A stretch of DNA of 64,000 nt from Paenibacillus paeoniae (GCF_003388735.1 NZ_QUBQ01000001.1:2108001-2172000); one strand, 5' to 3'. Shown: positions 16,226-24,854, numbered from the stretch's first letter. Notes: generated by a model from the letters alone, not told the origin. A program made the numbers and translations.

Positions 16226-16879
16226 TTACCGATTTCTGAATTCCAGCTGCTTCTCAAAGCAATACCGGATTATTTTCCCTCTTTCCGAATCGCTAATGCT
16301 TACGAATTTGATCATGCATTGCTTACGGCCAGACTCCAAGAGATTAACCCGAACAATCTCCGCCTGGAACGAGACATGCTCAATCGATCCATTCTTATAA
16401 GGAACAAGCAGCCAGCAATCCAGCAGACCGCCGGATTGAAGCGCCCACTTGCCGTCGCTTACGAATGAAATTCCGCCGCCCCCGACATCATCCGTATGAC
16501 AGACGAATCGTTCATGCTCCGTAAGCTTTACTGCAAGCTCCAGCTCGGCAGGCACGCGGAGAAAGCTTCTTCGCTGTACTTTGGTCATTCGCTCAGGATC
16601 CGGCTTTACAATCTTGACCAGCCTGATGGCATCTTCTTTGAATCCGATCACATGTGAATCGAAGTAATGCTTCACTCCATCCCCCGATAGGAAATAGACC
16701 GACAGTTCATCTCCCAGAAACAGCCGCTTCATTCTTCCCGTCTGTTCGTGAATCGGATATTCAATATGTAACGATTCCTCTTCCTCATCTGCGATTCTGG
16801 AACGATATTCGATCGCCGCCTCGGCCTCGTCGGAAGAAGCGATGTGGTAATACAGCATTTGATTAACCGTTGGCAACAA
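16226..16879 (-). CDS. PilZ-domain protein, YcgR/MotI-like flagellar brake
   Basis: A 217-aa two-domain protein: N-terminal YcgR-like beta domain (residues 1-90) and C-terminal PilZ domain (about 100-210). B. subtilis MotI (YpfA), same length and location, binds cyclic di-GMP and clutches the flagellar stator. The RxxxR half of the ligand motif is present (RRSFLR), but the second half reads DVGGGG where the consensus D/N-x-S-x-x-G expects Ser at the third position. A TTG at 16879, giving the start LLPTVNQMLYY, follows GGGGGGAG; an upstream ATG at 16906 has no ribosome site and lies in a TATAAT-like stretch. Confidence 0.8.
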   Translation of the reverse strand: MLPTVNQMLYYHIASSDEAEAAIEYRSRIADEEEESLHIEYPIHEQTGRMKRLFLGDELSVYFLSGDGVKHYFDSHVIGFKEDAIRLVKIVKPDPERMTKVQRRSFLRVPAELELAVKLTEHERFVCHTDDVGGGGISFVSDGKWALQSGGLLDCWLLVPYKNGSIEHVSFQAEIVRVNLLESGRKQCMIKFVSISDSERGKIIRYCFEKQLEFRNR

Positions 16880-16975
16880 AATAGCTCCCCCCCATATACC
16901 TGACATTATAGCATGTCGAATGGAGGCGAGCTATATCGTTCTTTGCTTCTTTTATTTCGCAATGTCCCGTATCTC

Positions 16976-18331
16976 TTACGAGTTAGCTGCTGCCTTGCGG
17001 TCCTCTGCGCTCATTTTCTCCACCTTCTCTTCCACACCGGATTCCGCATTGATGTAGATTCGGTAGATCGTTCCGTTCATGCTCCCTGTGTATTCGTAGC
17101 AGAGCACTTCTTCGCCCATGTCGCCATCGATGAGCGCCAATTGCTCCTTCGTCACTTTCAAACCCGGATTAATCGTTTTCTTAGCCTCTTCCTTGGACAT
17201 GATGGGAGTTGGCAACTCGCGATCCCGATGCTCGTATACGTAATCATTTGCTTGCAGACCCACTGTCTCGCCATTATCCAGCGCTACTTTCACGGTCAGC
17301 TTGTCCGGGTAGATGAGCACTCCGTTCTGCGAGCTGACATAAGTGAAGGTTCCAGCATTTTGATACCTATCGTAAGTAACGGCTCTCATGTCCTTGAATC
17401 CATGTTTCTCCAAAAATTGGTCTGCGGATGCCTTCGCCTTCTCGAAGCTGATTTTATGGTCCGCAAGCTCTCTTGTCTTCATAAGGGAGGTAATCACCCC
17501 TTGGGGAGTGAAATCCAGCTGTACTTTGCGGCTATCATCATCCTGGAATGCAACGGCGGTATATGATTCGTAATCCGTTCCTTTTCCGTTATCTTGAACG
17601 GTAACGCCAGAATGGCTGATGCCAAGCAGCTCCGCAGCTTTCTTCTGTATTTCCTCCGAACTTACCTTGTTGCCGCTAAGCATCTTCATCGTACGCTTCT
17701 GATATAAGCTGCTTACAGACGGGCCCCAGTCCATATCCGGATAACCGTCAACCTTTCCCTCTACCGATCGCAGCCCATCCACAATGGTATTGCCCCCAGC
17801 TTTGGCGTCTGAAGCAATCGCAACCTCAACATCCATCCAACGCAAATTGTTTTTCAGCACATCCTGCTGCATCCGGTGCAAATCTTTGGCGATTTCGTCA
17901 GACTTCTCATAAAGGGTTTGGAGCGTCTTGAACTCACCGTCCGTCAGAGGCTGCTTTGTCAAATCTCGAACAGAGGTTTTGTAAGCAAAATTGGAAATGT
18001 GGGAGAGGAAGTCTTCTGCTTCCGTAAACGGCAAGTAGCTGAGCGGAAGCTGACTAACCTCGTTCTGCGCCTGGCCGGTGAGCTTCCACACGTTCACAAG
18101 CGCCTTACGGTGAGAGCCCGTCGAAGCGGTATGAACGGCAAGTGTATTGCCAAGCTGGTCGTGCAGCTTCTCTACATGGAAGGTCAGGTCATGGAACGCC
18201 CGCTGATATTGATTTTCCGCTTTAATTAAAATCGCGTTTTTGTCCTGATGCTCCTGATAGCCCCAATATACGGCGCCAATCAGCAGCACGGCAACAAGTG
18301 GAAACATAATCGAGCTAAGTCTACGATACAT
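16976..18331 (-). CDS. ypeB: Germination protein YpeB
   Basis: YpeB stabilises and localises the cortex-lytic enzyme SleB in dormant spores and is degraded during germination. The 451-aa protein matches the B. subtilis N-terminus (YWGYQEHQDKNAILIKAENQ), with one membrane anchor (residues 8-24), a helical N-terminal domain and C-terminal PepSY-like repeats (about residues 225-430). The ATG at 18331 follows GAAAGGAG, which is the right arm of a 12-bp inverted repeat. Unusually, sleB is not adjacent; a 52-aa Cys-rich gene lies upstream instead. Confidence 0.95.
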   Translation of the reverse strand: MYRRLSSIMFPLVAVLLIGAVYWGYQEHQDKNAILIKAENQYQRAFHDLTFHVEKLHDQLGNTLAVHTASTGSHRKALVNVWKLTGQAQNEVSQLPLSYLPFTEAEDFLSHISNFAYKTSVRDLTKQPLTDGEFKTLQTLYEKSDEIAKDLHRMQQDVLKNNLRWMDVEVAIASDAKAGGNTIVDGLRSVEGKVDGYPDMDWGPSVSSLYQKRTMKMLSGNKVSSEEIQKKAAELLGISHSGVTVQDNGKGTDYESYTAVAFQDDDSRKVQLDFTPQGVITSLMKTRELADHKISFEKAKASADQFLEKHGFKDMRAVTYDRYQNAGTFTYVSSQNGVLIYPDKLTVKVALDNGETVGLQANDYVYEHRDRELPTPIMSKEEAKKTINPGLKVTKEQLALIDGDMGEEVLCYEYTGSMNGTIYRIYINAESGVEEKVEKMSAEDRKAAANS

Positions 18332-18335
18332 ACAA

Positions 18336-18391
18336 AAAGCTCCTTTCGAATGCCAAACCTGGTGTTAGTTTGGATTGCGGAAAGGAGCTTT
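18336..18391 (-). terminator. Hairpin overlapping the ypeB ribosome site
   Basis: AAAGCTCCTTTC (minus strand, 18380-18391) and its perfect complement GAAAGGAGCTTT (18336-18347) flank a nested CCAAAC/GTTTGG stem; TTTTTG follows. It can end transcripts from the small gene upstream and, in read-through RNA, would bury the ypeB Shine-Dalgarno sequence. Confidence 0.7.
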
Positions 18392-18430
18392 ATGCATATT
18401 CTGTATTCTTTTGCGTGAACGGACGCGGCA

Positions 18431-18589
18431 TTAGATGGAATGCTCTTCAATGTCCAGATCGTTGCTATTATTGCAAATGCATTGCTTGAAGCCAGTATCG
18501 ATCGAACCTTTGTCCCGTCTACCCCTAAGCACGAACTTCTCACCGCATAAATTGCAGCGAATTGTTACCTTTACACGTGCCTCTTCCAT
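18431..18589 (-). CDS. Small Cys-rich, probably zinc-binding protein
   Basis: Fifty-two residues starting MEEARVKVTIRCNLCGEKFV, with CxxC at residues 12-15 and a second pair CxC in KQCICNN. The four cysteines fit a tiny zinc ribbon, and the rest is charged and soluble. AGGAGG stands 5 nt before the ATG at 18589. It lies between prsW and ypeB where B. subtilis has sleB. I do not recognise a characterised homologue; the metal site is inferred from spacing. Confidence 0.7.
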   Translation of the reverse strand: MEEARVKVTIRCNLCGEKFVLRGRRDKGSIDTGFKQCICNNSNDLDIEEHSI

Positions 18590-18635
18590 AAATACCTCCT
18601 GAATCGCGATATACGGTCCAGTATAGACGGAAGCT

Positions 18636-19334
18636 CTACAATTTAATCTCATCCTCATGCTGACTGCCGAATCGGAATGGCGATCTTGCATTGGCCCGGT
18701 TCATCTTGTGCAGGCCCCACATCCACAGCAACACCATAAAAGGAACAATGAACCACATCCAATCATGCTTCGTCGCTATGATGATCCAGTCATACAAGCC
18801 GTGCAGCATAATCGGAAGCAACAGGGATATGGCCAAAAAAAACTTCGTTTTGGACTTGACGGCGAACTTGGCTTTCCCCAAATAATAACCCATCATGACG
18901 CCAAACAAGGCATGACCGGAAACGGGAAGCAGCGCACGCATAATCTGCGTCCCAAAAGAAGAAGGCGTGAATATGGCATACAGCACATTCTCCATCGTCG
19001 CAAAACCCAATGAGATGGAAGCGGCATATACGATGCCGTCATACGGCTCATCAAACTCCGTATGATTATAGATAACATGATACAGAACGAACCATTTCAG
19101 AAATTCCTCTACAAATGCCGACTGCACAAAAGCGGCGGCAATCGGACCGTCGCCCAGCCATATCTGAAAGCCGCGCTGGAGGACCATAATCGGCACCACA
19201 ACGAGTATGCCCAGCACAAACATGCGAAGCACCATATGAATGGGCTCGGCGTCATAGCGGTCTCTCAAGTATAAATAAGTAAGCAGCGACACGCCGGGAG
19301 CAATCGCCGCCGTCAATACTGAAAACAAAAGCAT
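18636..19334 (-). CDS. prsW: Membrane protease PrsW
   Basis: Intramembrane glutamic-type protease; in B. subtilis it makes the first cut in the anti-sigma factor RsiW under envelope stress. The 232-aa sequence has about seven to eight membrane helices and the family motif EEFLKW (residues 72-77), with further conserved segments GHALFG and HGLYDW carrying likely catalytic histidines. B. subtilis has prsW in the same neighbourhood (between ypeB/sleB and gudB). The substrate here is unknown: no sigW/rsiW pair is in the window. Confidence 0.92.
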   Translation of the reverse strand: MLLFSVLTAAIAPGVSLLTYLYLRDRYDAEPIHMVLRMFVLGILVVVPIMVLQRGFQIWLGDGPIAAAFVQSAFVEEFLKWFVLYHVIYNHTEFDEPYDGIVYAASISLGFATMENVLYAIFTPSSFGTQIMRALLPVSGHALFGVMMGYYLGKAKFAVKSKTKFFLAISLLLPIMLHGLYDWIIIATKHDWMWFIVPFMVLLWMWGLHKMNRANARSPFRFGSQHEDEIKL

Positions 19335-19349
19335 GTGTGACCTGCTTTC

Positions 19350-20597
19350 CTACACCCACCCGCGAAATCTGACAGCTTCAGCCATCTTTCGGACGCCCGC
19401 CATATAGGCTGCGAGGCGCATGTCAACCTTGCGGGTCAGATGTATATCGTATACGTTCTCGAAGCCGCGTATCATCATTTGCCGGAGCTTATGATCAACC
19501 TCGTCCTCATCCCAGTAGTAGCCTTGATTGTTCTGCACCCACTCAAAGTAGGAAACAATGACGCCGCCAGCACTGGCGAGAACGTCTGGGATCAGCAGCA
19601 AGCCCCGATCTGTAATCATACGGGTCGCTTCCAAGGTGGTCGGCCCATTGGCCGCCTCCACGATGATGGAAGCGCGGATACGATCCGCATTGACTTCCGT
19701 AATCTGATTCTCGATAGCTGCGGGGACGAGCACATCGCAATCAAGCTCAAGCAATTGGTCATTACCGATTGTGTTCGGGAACAAATTCGTCACATTACCG
19801 AAGGAATCTCTCCGATCGAGCAAATGCGGAATATCGAGTCCCTCTTCATTATACAACGCTCCGTTCACATCGGAAATACCAATTACAAGCGCACCAGCCT
19901 CATGCATAAATTTGGCAAGATAGCTGCCTGCATTGCCGAAGCCCTGAATGACAATTCTGGCTCCTTTAATCTCTATCTGCTTAAGCCTCAACGCCTCATG
20001 AATCATGATGACGACACCGCGGGCTGTTGCTGTCTCACGGCCTTTGGAGCCGCCCAGCACAATAGGCTTGCCCGTAATGAAACCAGGCGAATCAAATTCC
20101 CTGATACGACTGTACTCGTCCATCATCCAGGCCATGATCTGCGAGTTCGTCATGACATCCGGCGCGGGAATATCCTTGCTGGGTCCCACCAGCTGGCTGA
20201 TCGCCCTCACATAACCCCGGCTAAGACGCTCCAGCTCACGAAAGGACATCTTGCGCGGATCGCATACAATTCCTCCCTTGCCGCCTCCGTACGGAAGATC
20301 GGCAATGCCGCATTTCAAGCTCATCCATATGGATAGCGCCTTGACTTCCTTCTCCGTCACATCGGGATGAAACCGCACTCCGCCCTTTGTAGGGCCTACT
20401 GCATCATTATGTTGGGAGCGATAACCCGTAAAGACGCGTGTCGTTCCATCATCCATTCGAACTGGAATGCGCACAGTGAGCAGCCGCATGGGCTCCTTCA
20501 ACAGCTCGATCATCTCGTCTCCAAATCCCAATCTTCTAAGCGCTTGCTCAATTACGACTTGAGTAGATTGCAACACATCATTCGTCATCTCATTCAT
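19350..20597 (-). CDS. gudB: NAD-specific glutamate dehydrogenase
   Basis: Oxidatively deaminates glutamate to 2-oxoglutarate. The 415-aa protein belongs to the hexameric Glu/Leu/Phe/Val dehydrogenases: substrate region GPTKGGVRFHP, catalytic lysine motif KCGIADLPYGGGKGGI, dinucleotide loop GFGNAGSYLA and conserved PDVLASAGGV. The adjacent glycine loop appears intact, without the duplicated triplet that inactivates gudB in domesticated B. subtilis 168. Linked to prsW and mecA/ypbH as in Bacillus. ATG at 20597, or the one three codons later; both have weak purine-rich sites. Confidence 0.95.
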   Translation of the reverse strand: MNEMTNDVLQSTQVVIEQALRRLGFGDEMIELLKEPMRLLTVRIPVRMDDGTTRVFTGYRSQHNDAVGPTKGGVRFHPDVTEKEVKALSIWMSLKCGIADLPYGGGKGGIVCDPRKMSFRELERLSRGYVRAISQLVGPSKDIPAPDVMTNSQIMAWMMDEYSRIREFDSPGFITGKPIVLGGSKGRETATARGVVIMIHEALRLKQIEIKGARIVIQGFGNAGSYLAKFMHEAGALVIGISDVNGALYNEEGLDIPHLLDRRDSFGNVTNLFPNTIGNDQLLELDCDVLVPAAIENQITEVNADRIRASIIVEAANGPTTLEATRMITDRGLLLIPDVLASAGGVIVSYFEWVQNNQGYYWDEDEVDHKLRQMMIRGFENVYDIHLTRKVDMRLAAYMAGVRKMAEAVRFRGWV

Positions 20598-20684
20598 CCT
20601 GTCCTTCCGCCTCTTCTACAACTAATATGAACTCCGTTCCCTTCCCGTATTCGGGCTCCATATCCGGTTCACATAAGCAAGGAT

Positions 20685-20724
20685 GAAAAAAGAACATCAT
20701 CAGGCTTGGCCGTCGGATGTTCCT
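20685..20724 (-). terminator. mecA terminator
   Basis: Minus-strand GGAACATC, 17-nt loop, GATGTTC, then seven T, starting about 20 nt after the stop at 20743. Confidence 0.75.
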
Positions 20725-20742
20725 AACTGATCATACGTTCTT

Positions 20743-21357
20743 TTAAAAAAGAAAATGATTGCAAATTTCTCTAATCGCATGTTCTGGCATAATGACTTTT
20801 CCGTATTCCTCCAGCATGGCATGTGCTACGGAAGTAGCTTCTCCATACTCCGCAAGCAAGGCGATAACGGCTTGATGTTTCGAAGCGTCAACCTGATTCG
20901 GCTCCAGCACGAGTATCCATTTGTCATTGTAGGAGTATAACCTTCCACTGTCTGTCAACTTCGACGATTGCAATTGCTTGGCGGCCGATATGACATCCTC
21001 GAAATCGCGAAATGCGTACATCACGATATCTGTCTGCTCCATCGTCACTTCCATATCATATATATCGTCTTCCATATCTTCATCTTCTCTCGAATGCTCA
21101 TCCCCTGCCCCGCCGGACTTGCCTCGGGTTACAATAATGACCATGCCCTGAGCAGGCATTGCCAGTACTTCTACTGCGAGCGGACCGCTGGCGTCAAAGC
21201 CAAGCTCCGTATATGCCTGTTCCATCATCTCCAGAAACAACTCGTGAAGTTTTGGCGGCTCGCGCCACATATCATCCTTCTGGATCCCTCGTTCCAATAA
21301 GTCGTCGAACGTCAGGAAAATCCGTATTCTATCCTGGCTTAGTCGCTCGATTTTCAT
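20743..21357 (-). CDS. mecA: Adaptor protein MecA (MecA/YpbH family)
   Basis: ClpC adaptor that delivers substrates such as ComK for ClpCP proteolysis and activates the ClpC hexamer. The 204-aa protein has the N-terminal substrate-binding domain (MKIERLSQDRIRIFLTFDDL), an acidic Asp/Glu-rich linker (about residues 95-115) and the C-terminal ClpC-binding domain ending CNHFLF. Location beside gudB is that of B. subtilis ypbH (mecB). AAAGGAGG before the ATG at 21357 sets the start; a longer frame exists. Confidence 0.9.
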   Translation of the reverse strand: MKIERLSQDRIRIFLTFDDLLERGIQKDDMWREPPKLHELFLEMMEQAYTELGFDASGPLAVEVLAMPAQGMVIIVTRGKSGGAGDEHSREDEDMEDDIYDMEVTMEQTDIVMYAFRDFEDVISAAKQLQSSKLTDSGRLYSYNDKWILVLEPNQVDASKHQAVIALLAEYGEATSVAHAMLEEYGKVIMPEHAIREICNHFLF

Positions 21358-21487
21358 GACAGGATCCTCCTTTGCAGCATCTGTCGTATTAGCGTATGAA
21401 TCAATCTCCATCATGTGAATAAAATGGACTCATACCGATATGTAACTACTTTATCATGTCTCACGGATGAATGCACTATCTTCAAAT

Positions 21488-21540
21488 GAAAAAAGAATCG
21501 ACCAGAGGGCATACCGAATAGATAAGCGCCTGATCGACTC
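21488..21540 (-). terminator. Terminator after the 107-aa protein gene
   Basis: Minus-strand GAGTCGATCAG pairs with CTGGTCGATTC (one G-U), followed by six T, 20 nt past the stop at 21561. Confidence 0.8.
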
Positions 21541-21560
21541 TTGCAACCCAGTAATGAACG

Positions 21561-21884
21561 TCAATGAGACATGACAGACGATTCCGCTTTAATTTTATTC
21601 GCCTCGCGTTTGAGGGAAGGATCGCTCTCTAGAATAGCTTCAATCTGTTCCCAGGCGGCTGCGGATTTTTCGGCGGTATCGTCTGAGTGCTTTGGGGAAA
21701 GCCCGAGACCCTCCTTCTTCCAATCCGCGTTCATAAACTTTGCAACGGTTTTGCGCGCCATTCCGGAACACACCTCAGACATAGCTCCGGCTGCCCATGC
21801 CACTGCTGCAGGTTTTTTCCGCGCTACATACATAGTCGCAGCGGCGCCAATAATTCCGCCAAACAATAATCCGCTTAATTTCAT
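21561..21884 (-). CDS. Small membrane-associated protein of unknown function
   Basis: A 107-aa protein with a Gly/Ala-rich N-terminal membrane segment (LLFGGIIGAAATMYVA, residues 6-21) directly followed by RKK, then a hydrophilic helical tail with Glu, Lys and Ser. The layout is like YtxH-type proteins but I cannot assign a family. AGAGGTG precedes the ATG. It is monocistronic, with a terminator behind it, and divergent from the deacetylase gene. Confidence 0.6.
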   Translation of the reverse strand: MKLSGLLFGGIIGAAATMYVARKKPAAVAWAAGAMSEVCSGMARKTVAKFMNADWKKEGLGLSPKHSDDTAEKSAAAWEQIEAILESDPSLKREANKIKAESSVMSH

Positions 21885-22047
21885 ACCCTACACCTCTTTC
21901 GTGCTCTGTTTTCATCAGTAGTGTAGCCGTATGCCTGCAGCGTCATTCTGTATAAAATAAGGAAAGACATCCCCGACTCGCCATAAAGTTATGGTAGAAT
22001 AAATAACATATCGACATGATTCGCGCATCCTGCAGGAGGAGACTACT

Positions 22048-22884
22048 ATGACTATCAAAAAACAACTAACCATCGCCTGTCTGTTTGCTGCTCTGCTCGC
22101 CGGCTGCGCCAGTACGGCCGACAATACCGACGATAACGCTTTCCCAGCTCTTATAGACCCTGCGACAGCTCCGCCCTCCTCGGCCTCTGCGATGACTTCG
22201 ACGCCTGAGCCAACAAACGCTCCAACAACTGCGCCGGTAGCCGAAGCAAAGCCTTTATATCGAATGAACGGCGTCTACCGCTTCGTTCCTCTTGACGAGA
22301 CGACAACCAAGAAAGCAGTCCTGCTTACCTTCGATGACGGGCCCAAGGACGAGAAGCTGATTACGAGCTTATTCGACACGCTCGACATGTATCATGCCAA
22401 AGCGATTTTCTTCGTCAATGGTTATCGTATAAAAGCTAATCCCGAATTGCTGGAGCTCATCTACGAGCGAGGCGGTACGATTGGCAATCATTCTTATGAC
22501 CATATTAACTTGAAGAACGAAAAAGAGGATGTTGTTGAAGAGCAGCTGTCCAGCGTACAGCAAATGGTTGAGAAGTTGACGGGCACAAAGCCGAAATTTT
22601 TTCGTCCTCCGTTCGGTTCAGGGGGCGACACCGTTAAAGAAATAGCAAAAAACCACGACATGCTGTACATGACGTGGTCGAATGGTTCTCTGGATTGGGA
22701 CAGCTCGGCGCGAGACAAACCGGAAGTTGTCATCCGCAATGTAATGGACCAGCTCCATCCAGGCGCTAATATATTGATGCATGAGCTGCCATGGACGGCG
22801 GAAGCATTGGATGAGCTTCTCGGGAAAATAGAAGCCGAAGGTTATTCGTTCATCGATCCCGCTACGATTGAGCTTACGAACTAA
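22048..22884 (+). CDS. Polysaccharide deacetylase lipoprotein
   Basis: A 278-aa NodB-fold deacetylase. The signal peptide ends in the lipobox LLAGC (residues 17-21), followed by a Pro/Thr/Ala-rich linker to about residue 65. Catalytic motifs are clear: TFDDGP (motif 1, metal-binding Asp), HSYDH (motif 2, His ligands) and RPPFGSGG (motif 3). It is expected to remove acetyl groups from a cell-wall glycan outside the membrane; whether the target is peptidoglycan or another polymer is not decidable. GGAGGAG precedes the ATG. The 3' end overlaps the convergent 78-aa gene by 11 nt. Confidence 0.9.
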   Translation: MTIKKQLTIACLFAALLAGCASTADNTDDNAFPALIDPATAPPSSASAMTSTPEPTNAPTTAPVAEAKPLYRMNGVYRFVPLDETTTKKAVLLTFDDGPKDEKLITSLFDTLDMYHAKAIFFVNGYRIKANPELLELIYERGGTIGNHSYDHINLKNEKEDVVEEQLSSVQQMVEKLTGTKPKFFRPPFGSGGDTVKEIAKNHDMLYMTWSNGSLDWDSSARDKPEVVIRNVMDQLHPGANILMHELPWTAEALDELLGKIEAEGYSFIDPATIELTN

Positions 22885-23110
22885 ACGTGTTGCCATACCA
22901 AAACAAAAACGCGACGAGACAAAGAAATAGAAAAAATAATAGATTGTAATACCATTTGTTCACTTTGTGGAGACTTGAAGGAAACTTTTTGCGCCTTGGA
23001 GGCAGCTTTAGCGGCTCACCTTCCTGCGCAGCCGCGGCATTCGTTATGTCACCTGCCTCCTCTGGTTGATGGGATCTAGATGTACGGCTATGTCTTTGTT
23101 TCCTGCTCAT
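22874..23110 (-). CDS. Small single-pass membrane protein, unknown
   Basis: Seventy-eight residues: a basic and Gln/Glu-rich cytoplasmic part (MSRKQRHSRTSRSHQPEE; later PPRRKKFPSS) and one C-terminal transmembrane helix (about residues 55-73) with only GNTFSS beyond it, so a tail-anchored topology. AGGAGGG precedes the ATG, which overlaps the stop of the CPBP protease gene as ATGA; the two are translationally coupled and may interact. No family recognised. Confidence 0.65.
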   Translation of the reverse strand: MSRKQRHSRTSRSHQPEEAGDITNAAAAQEGEPLKLPPRRKKFPSSLHKVNKWYYNLLFFLFLCLVAFLFWYGNTFSS

Positions 23111-23700
23111 GGCTCCCTCCTGAATCGAATAATTAAACCCATTATAAAATCAATGACAAAATGTGCGACGATGGGTGCCCATAACGTGTCGCTCTGAATA
23201 TAGATCCAGCCGAGGCCGTAGCTGATAGAAAATACTAGCCCGGTCGGTATCCAGTGACGCAAGTATCGGACGTGGATCGCGGCAAAGATAATGCTTGTCC
23301 AATAAGGACCGAATGCATGCTGGATAGCACCTCTGAATAGCAGCTCTTCGCATACAGCGACGACAAATGAAATAAGCGCAATATGCCATATGGGACGGTT
23401 GCGGAAGATCCGATCGTTGACTCCGCCATCATCTGCCGCTTCCTCAGGTACCCAGCGGGAAATGAGCAGATCAACTGCGATAACGGCGGCGGCAAGCCCG
23501 ACTCCCCATGCGAGAAATTCCCACTGATTTGGAATGTCCAAAACATGCAGTGAATTTTGACGCTGAAATAAAATCCATATGATACCGATAATAAGAGTAA
23601 ACGCCTGAGTGGCGTACAAATTAATAAGTAGCATACGATCATCAATCTCGTCAATGTTAACCTTGCGCACACGAATATTGCGAATATCGAATTTTTTCAT
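23107..23700 (-). CDS. CPBP-family intramembrane metalloprotease
   Basis: A 197-aa polytopic protein of the CPBP (Abi/CAAX protease-like) family. The EELLFRG motif (about residues 120-126) gives the paired Glu and Arg, and two later His-containing segments, AAIHVRYLRHW and VAHFVIDF, supply likely metal ligands. About six membrane helices. B. subtilis has the CPBP protein YpbD near gudB and ypbH, so this is probably its counterpart. The substrate is unknown; some members process prenylated or peptide substrates. Confidence 0.85.
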   Translation of the reverse strand: MKKFDIRNIRVRKVNIDEIDDRMLLINLYATQAFTLIIGIIWILFQRQNSLHVLDIPNQWEFLAWGVGLAAAVIAVDLLISRWVPEEAADDGGVNDRIFRNRPIWHIALISFVVAVCEELLFRGAIQHAFGPYWTSIIFAAIHVRYLRHWIPTGLVFSISYGLGWIYIQSDTLWAPIVAHFVIDFIMGLIIRFRREP

Positions 23701-23780
23701 TGCTGCGCGCCTCGCTCTCGGGGTAATAGTTAAGCTTACATAAGTGATTACATAATTGATACATAAGAAGGAGATTTGTT

Positions 23781-24689
23781 ATGGAAAAACGATTAACGAC
23801 CACAGCCATGTTATTCAGCGTAGGATTTGTATTTATGCTGGTATTTGCAGTAGGAGCTTTCTTCTACGGCATTCAGATTGGCAAAGAGAAAGCCGAGGCC
23901 AAATATACGGCCAAATCGGAAACCGTGAACGCAAGCGAAGCCACTGTACCTTATCAACAGCAAGAACTGGTATCCTTCTATCTTACCGTATTTTCTCCTT
24001 ACCGTGAATTTCAAACGGAATGGTTCGCTGCATCAGACAAGTTGTTCCGTGGCGGCAATATTGATGCCGCATCCGCATTCAAAAAGCTGGCCAAGCTGGC
24101 CGATCAGAAAGCGGAGGAAGCAAGCTCATTCAACATGCAGCAATCACCACTACTTGGCGAAGCACAAGTAGCCTATGTTAGAAGCCTGAAATACTTCAAA
24201 GATGCCGCAGCCAAGGCTGCATCCAATAAGTCAGATGATCCAGGCAAGCTGCTTGAGCAAATCCAGAGCGACAAAAACTACAAATCTGCCGTACAGGAGT
24301 CACTGGCTGCACAAAGGTCTTATTATGAAGCGATGCAGAAATGGGCCGCATCCGTTGATCCGGCCATTCCGGCAACCCACAAGCCAGTTGAGCCGATGAG
24401 CGATGATCAATGGGATAAGCTCTCTCTTATCGTCAAAAACATAATCGTTGTCTCCTACTTGAGTGAGCGCGGCGAGCTGTTCAGCTTTCTGCCGCAAGAT
24501 TTGACGAGCCGCGTCGACGAATTTATTCGATCGGGACAAGCATCAAACATGAAGCTGAAAACTATCGGAGGCATTGTCGATCTGCTGCTGAACACAAGAG
24601 CTGTCGACTCAGGAGATTTCAGCGCGAATAAAGCCAGATTCTATCAATCCGAGACGCTTCCGCAGCTGCCATTCTTCTACTCGGAATGA
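23781..24689 (+). CDS. Membrane-anchored helical protein of unknown function
   Basis: A 302-aa protein with one N-terminal transmembrane segment (AMLFSVGFVFMLVFAVGAFF, residues 9-28) and an otherwise helical, Ala/Lys-rich outer domain of about 260 residues without cysteines or an obvious catalytic motif. AAGGAG lies 7 nt before the ATG. It is alone on the plus strand between the CPBP gene (divergent) and serA, about 220 nt upstream of the serA start. I cannot assign a family. Confidence 0.75.
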   Translation: MEKRLTTTAMLFSVGFVFMLVFAVGAFFYGIQIGKEKAEAKYTAKSETVNASEATVPYQQQELVSFYLTVFSPYREFQTEWFAASDKLFRGGNIDAASAFKKLAKLADQKAEEASSFNMQQSPLLGEAQVAYVRSLKYFKDAAAKAASNKSDDPGKLLEQIQSDKNYKSAVQESLAAQRSYYEAMQKWAASVDPAIPATHKPVEPMSDDQWDKLSLIVKNIIVVSYLSERGELFSFLPQDLTSRVDEFIRSGQASNMKLKTIGGIVDLLLNTRAVDSGDFSANKARFYQSETLPQLPFFYSE

Positions 24690-24752
24690 CAGGATTCCCT
24701 CTCGTTGTGCTTGAATCATAACGAAAATTTCACAAATGAGCAAGTTTCAGCA

Positions 24753-24780
24753 TTGCAATTGACCGCGCTAATGCTATAAA
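24753..24780 (+). promoter_or_regulatory. Sigma-A promoter of serA
   Basis: TTGCAA (24753-24758), 16-bp spacer, TATAAA (24775-24780). It gives a leader of about 125 nt. Confidence 0.55.
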
Positions 24781-24810
24781 ATAGTAAAGTCCAACTCGTT
24801 CGTAGATTGA

Positions 24811-24854
24811 ACTCTCGACCCGATGCTCTTGAGCGGTGCGGGCCGAGGGTTTTT
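24811..24854 (+). terminator. Terminator-like hairpin in the serA leader
   Basis: ACTCTCGACCCG (24811-24822) pairs with CGGGCCGAGGGT (24839-24850), with one A-C mismatch and one G-U, followed by TTTTTC. Because the predicted promoter lies upstream, this would be an attenuator; if a second promoter exists downstream it would simply end the preceding gene. A second perfect hairpin, GCGCAGC/GCTGCGC, follows at 24870-24888. Confidence 0.6.

Noticed and set aside
16890..16906. ATG at 16906 as the PilZ protein start, with TATAAT beside it as promoter
   Set aside because: The ATG has no ribosome site; the TATAAT-like sequence lacks a -35, while a TTG at 16879 has GGGGGGAG and gives the usual family length.
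19440..20336. Plus-strand open frame of 298 codons opposite gudB
   Set aside because: Antisense to a clear, conserved gene and without initiation signals.
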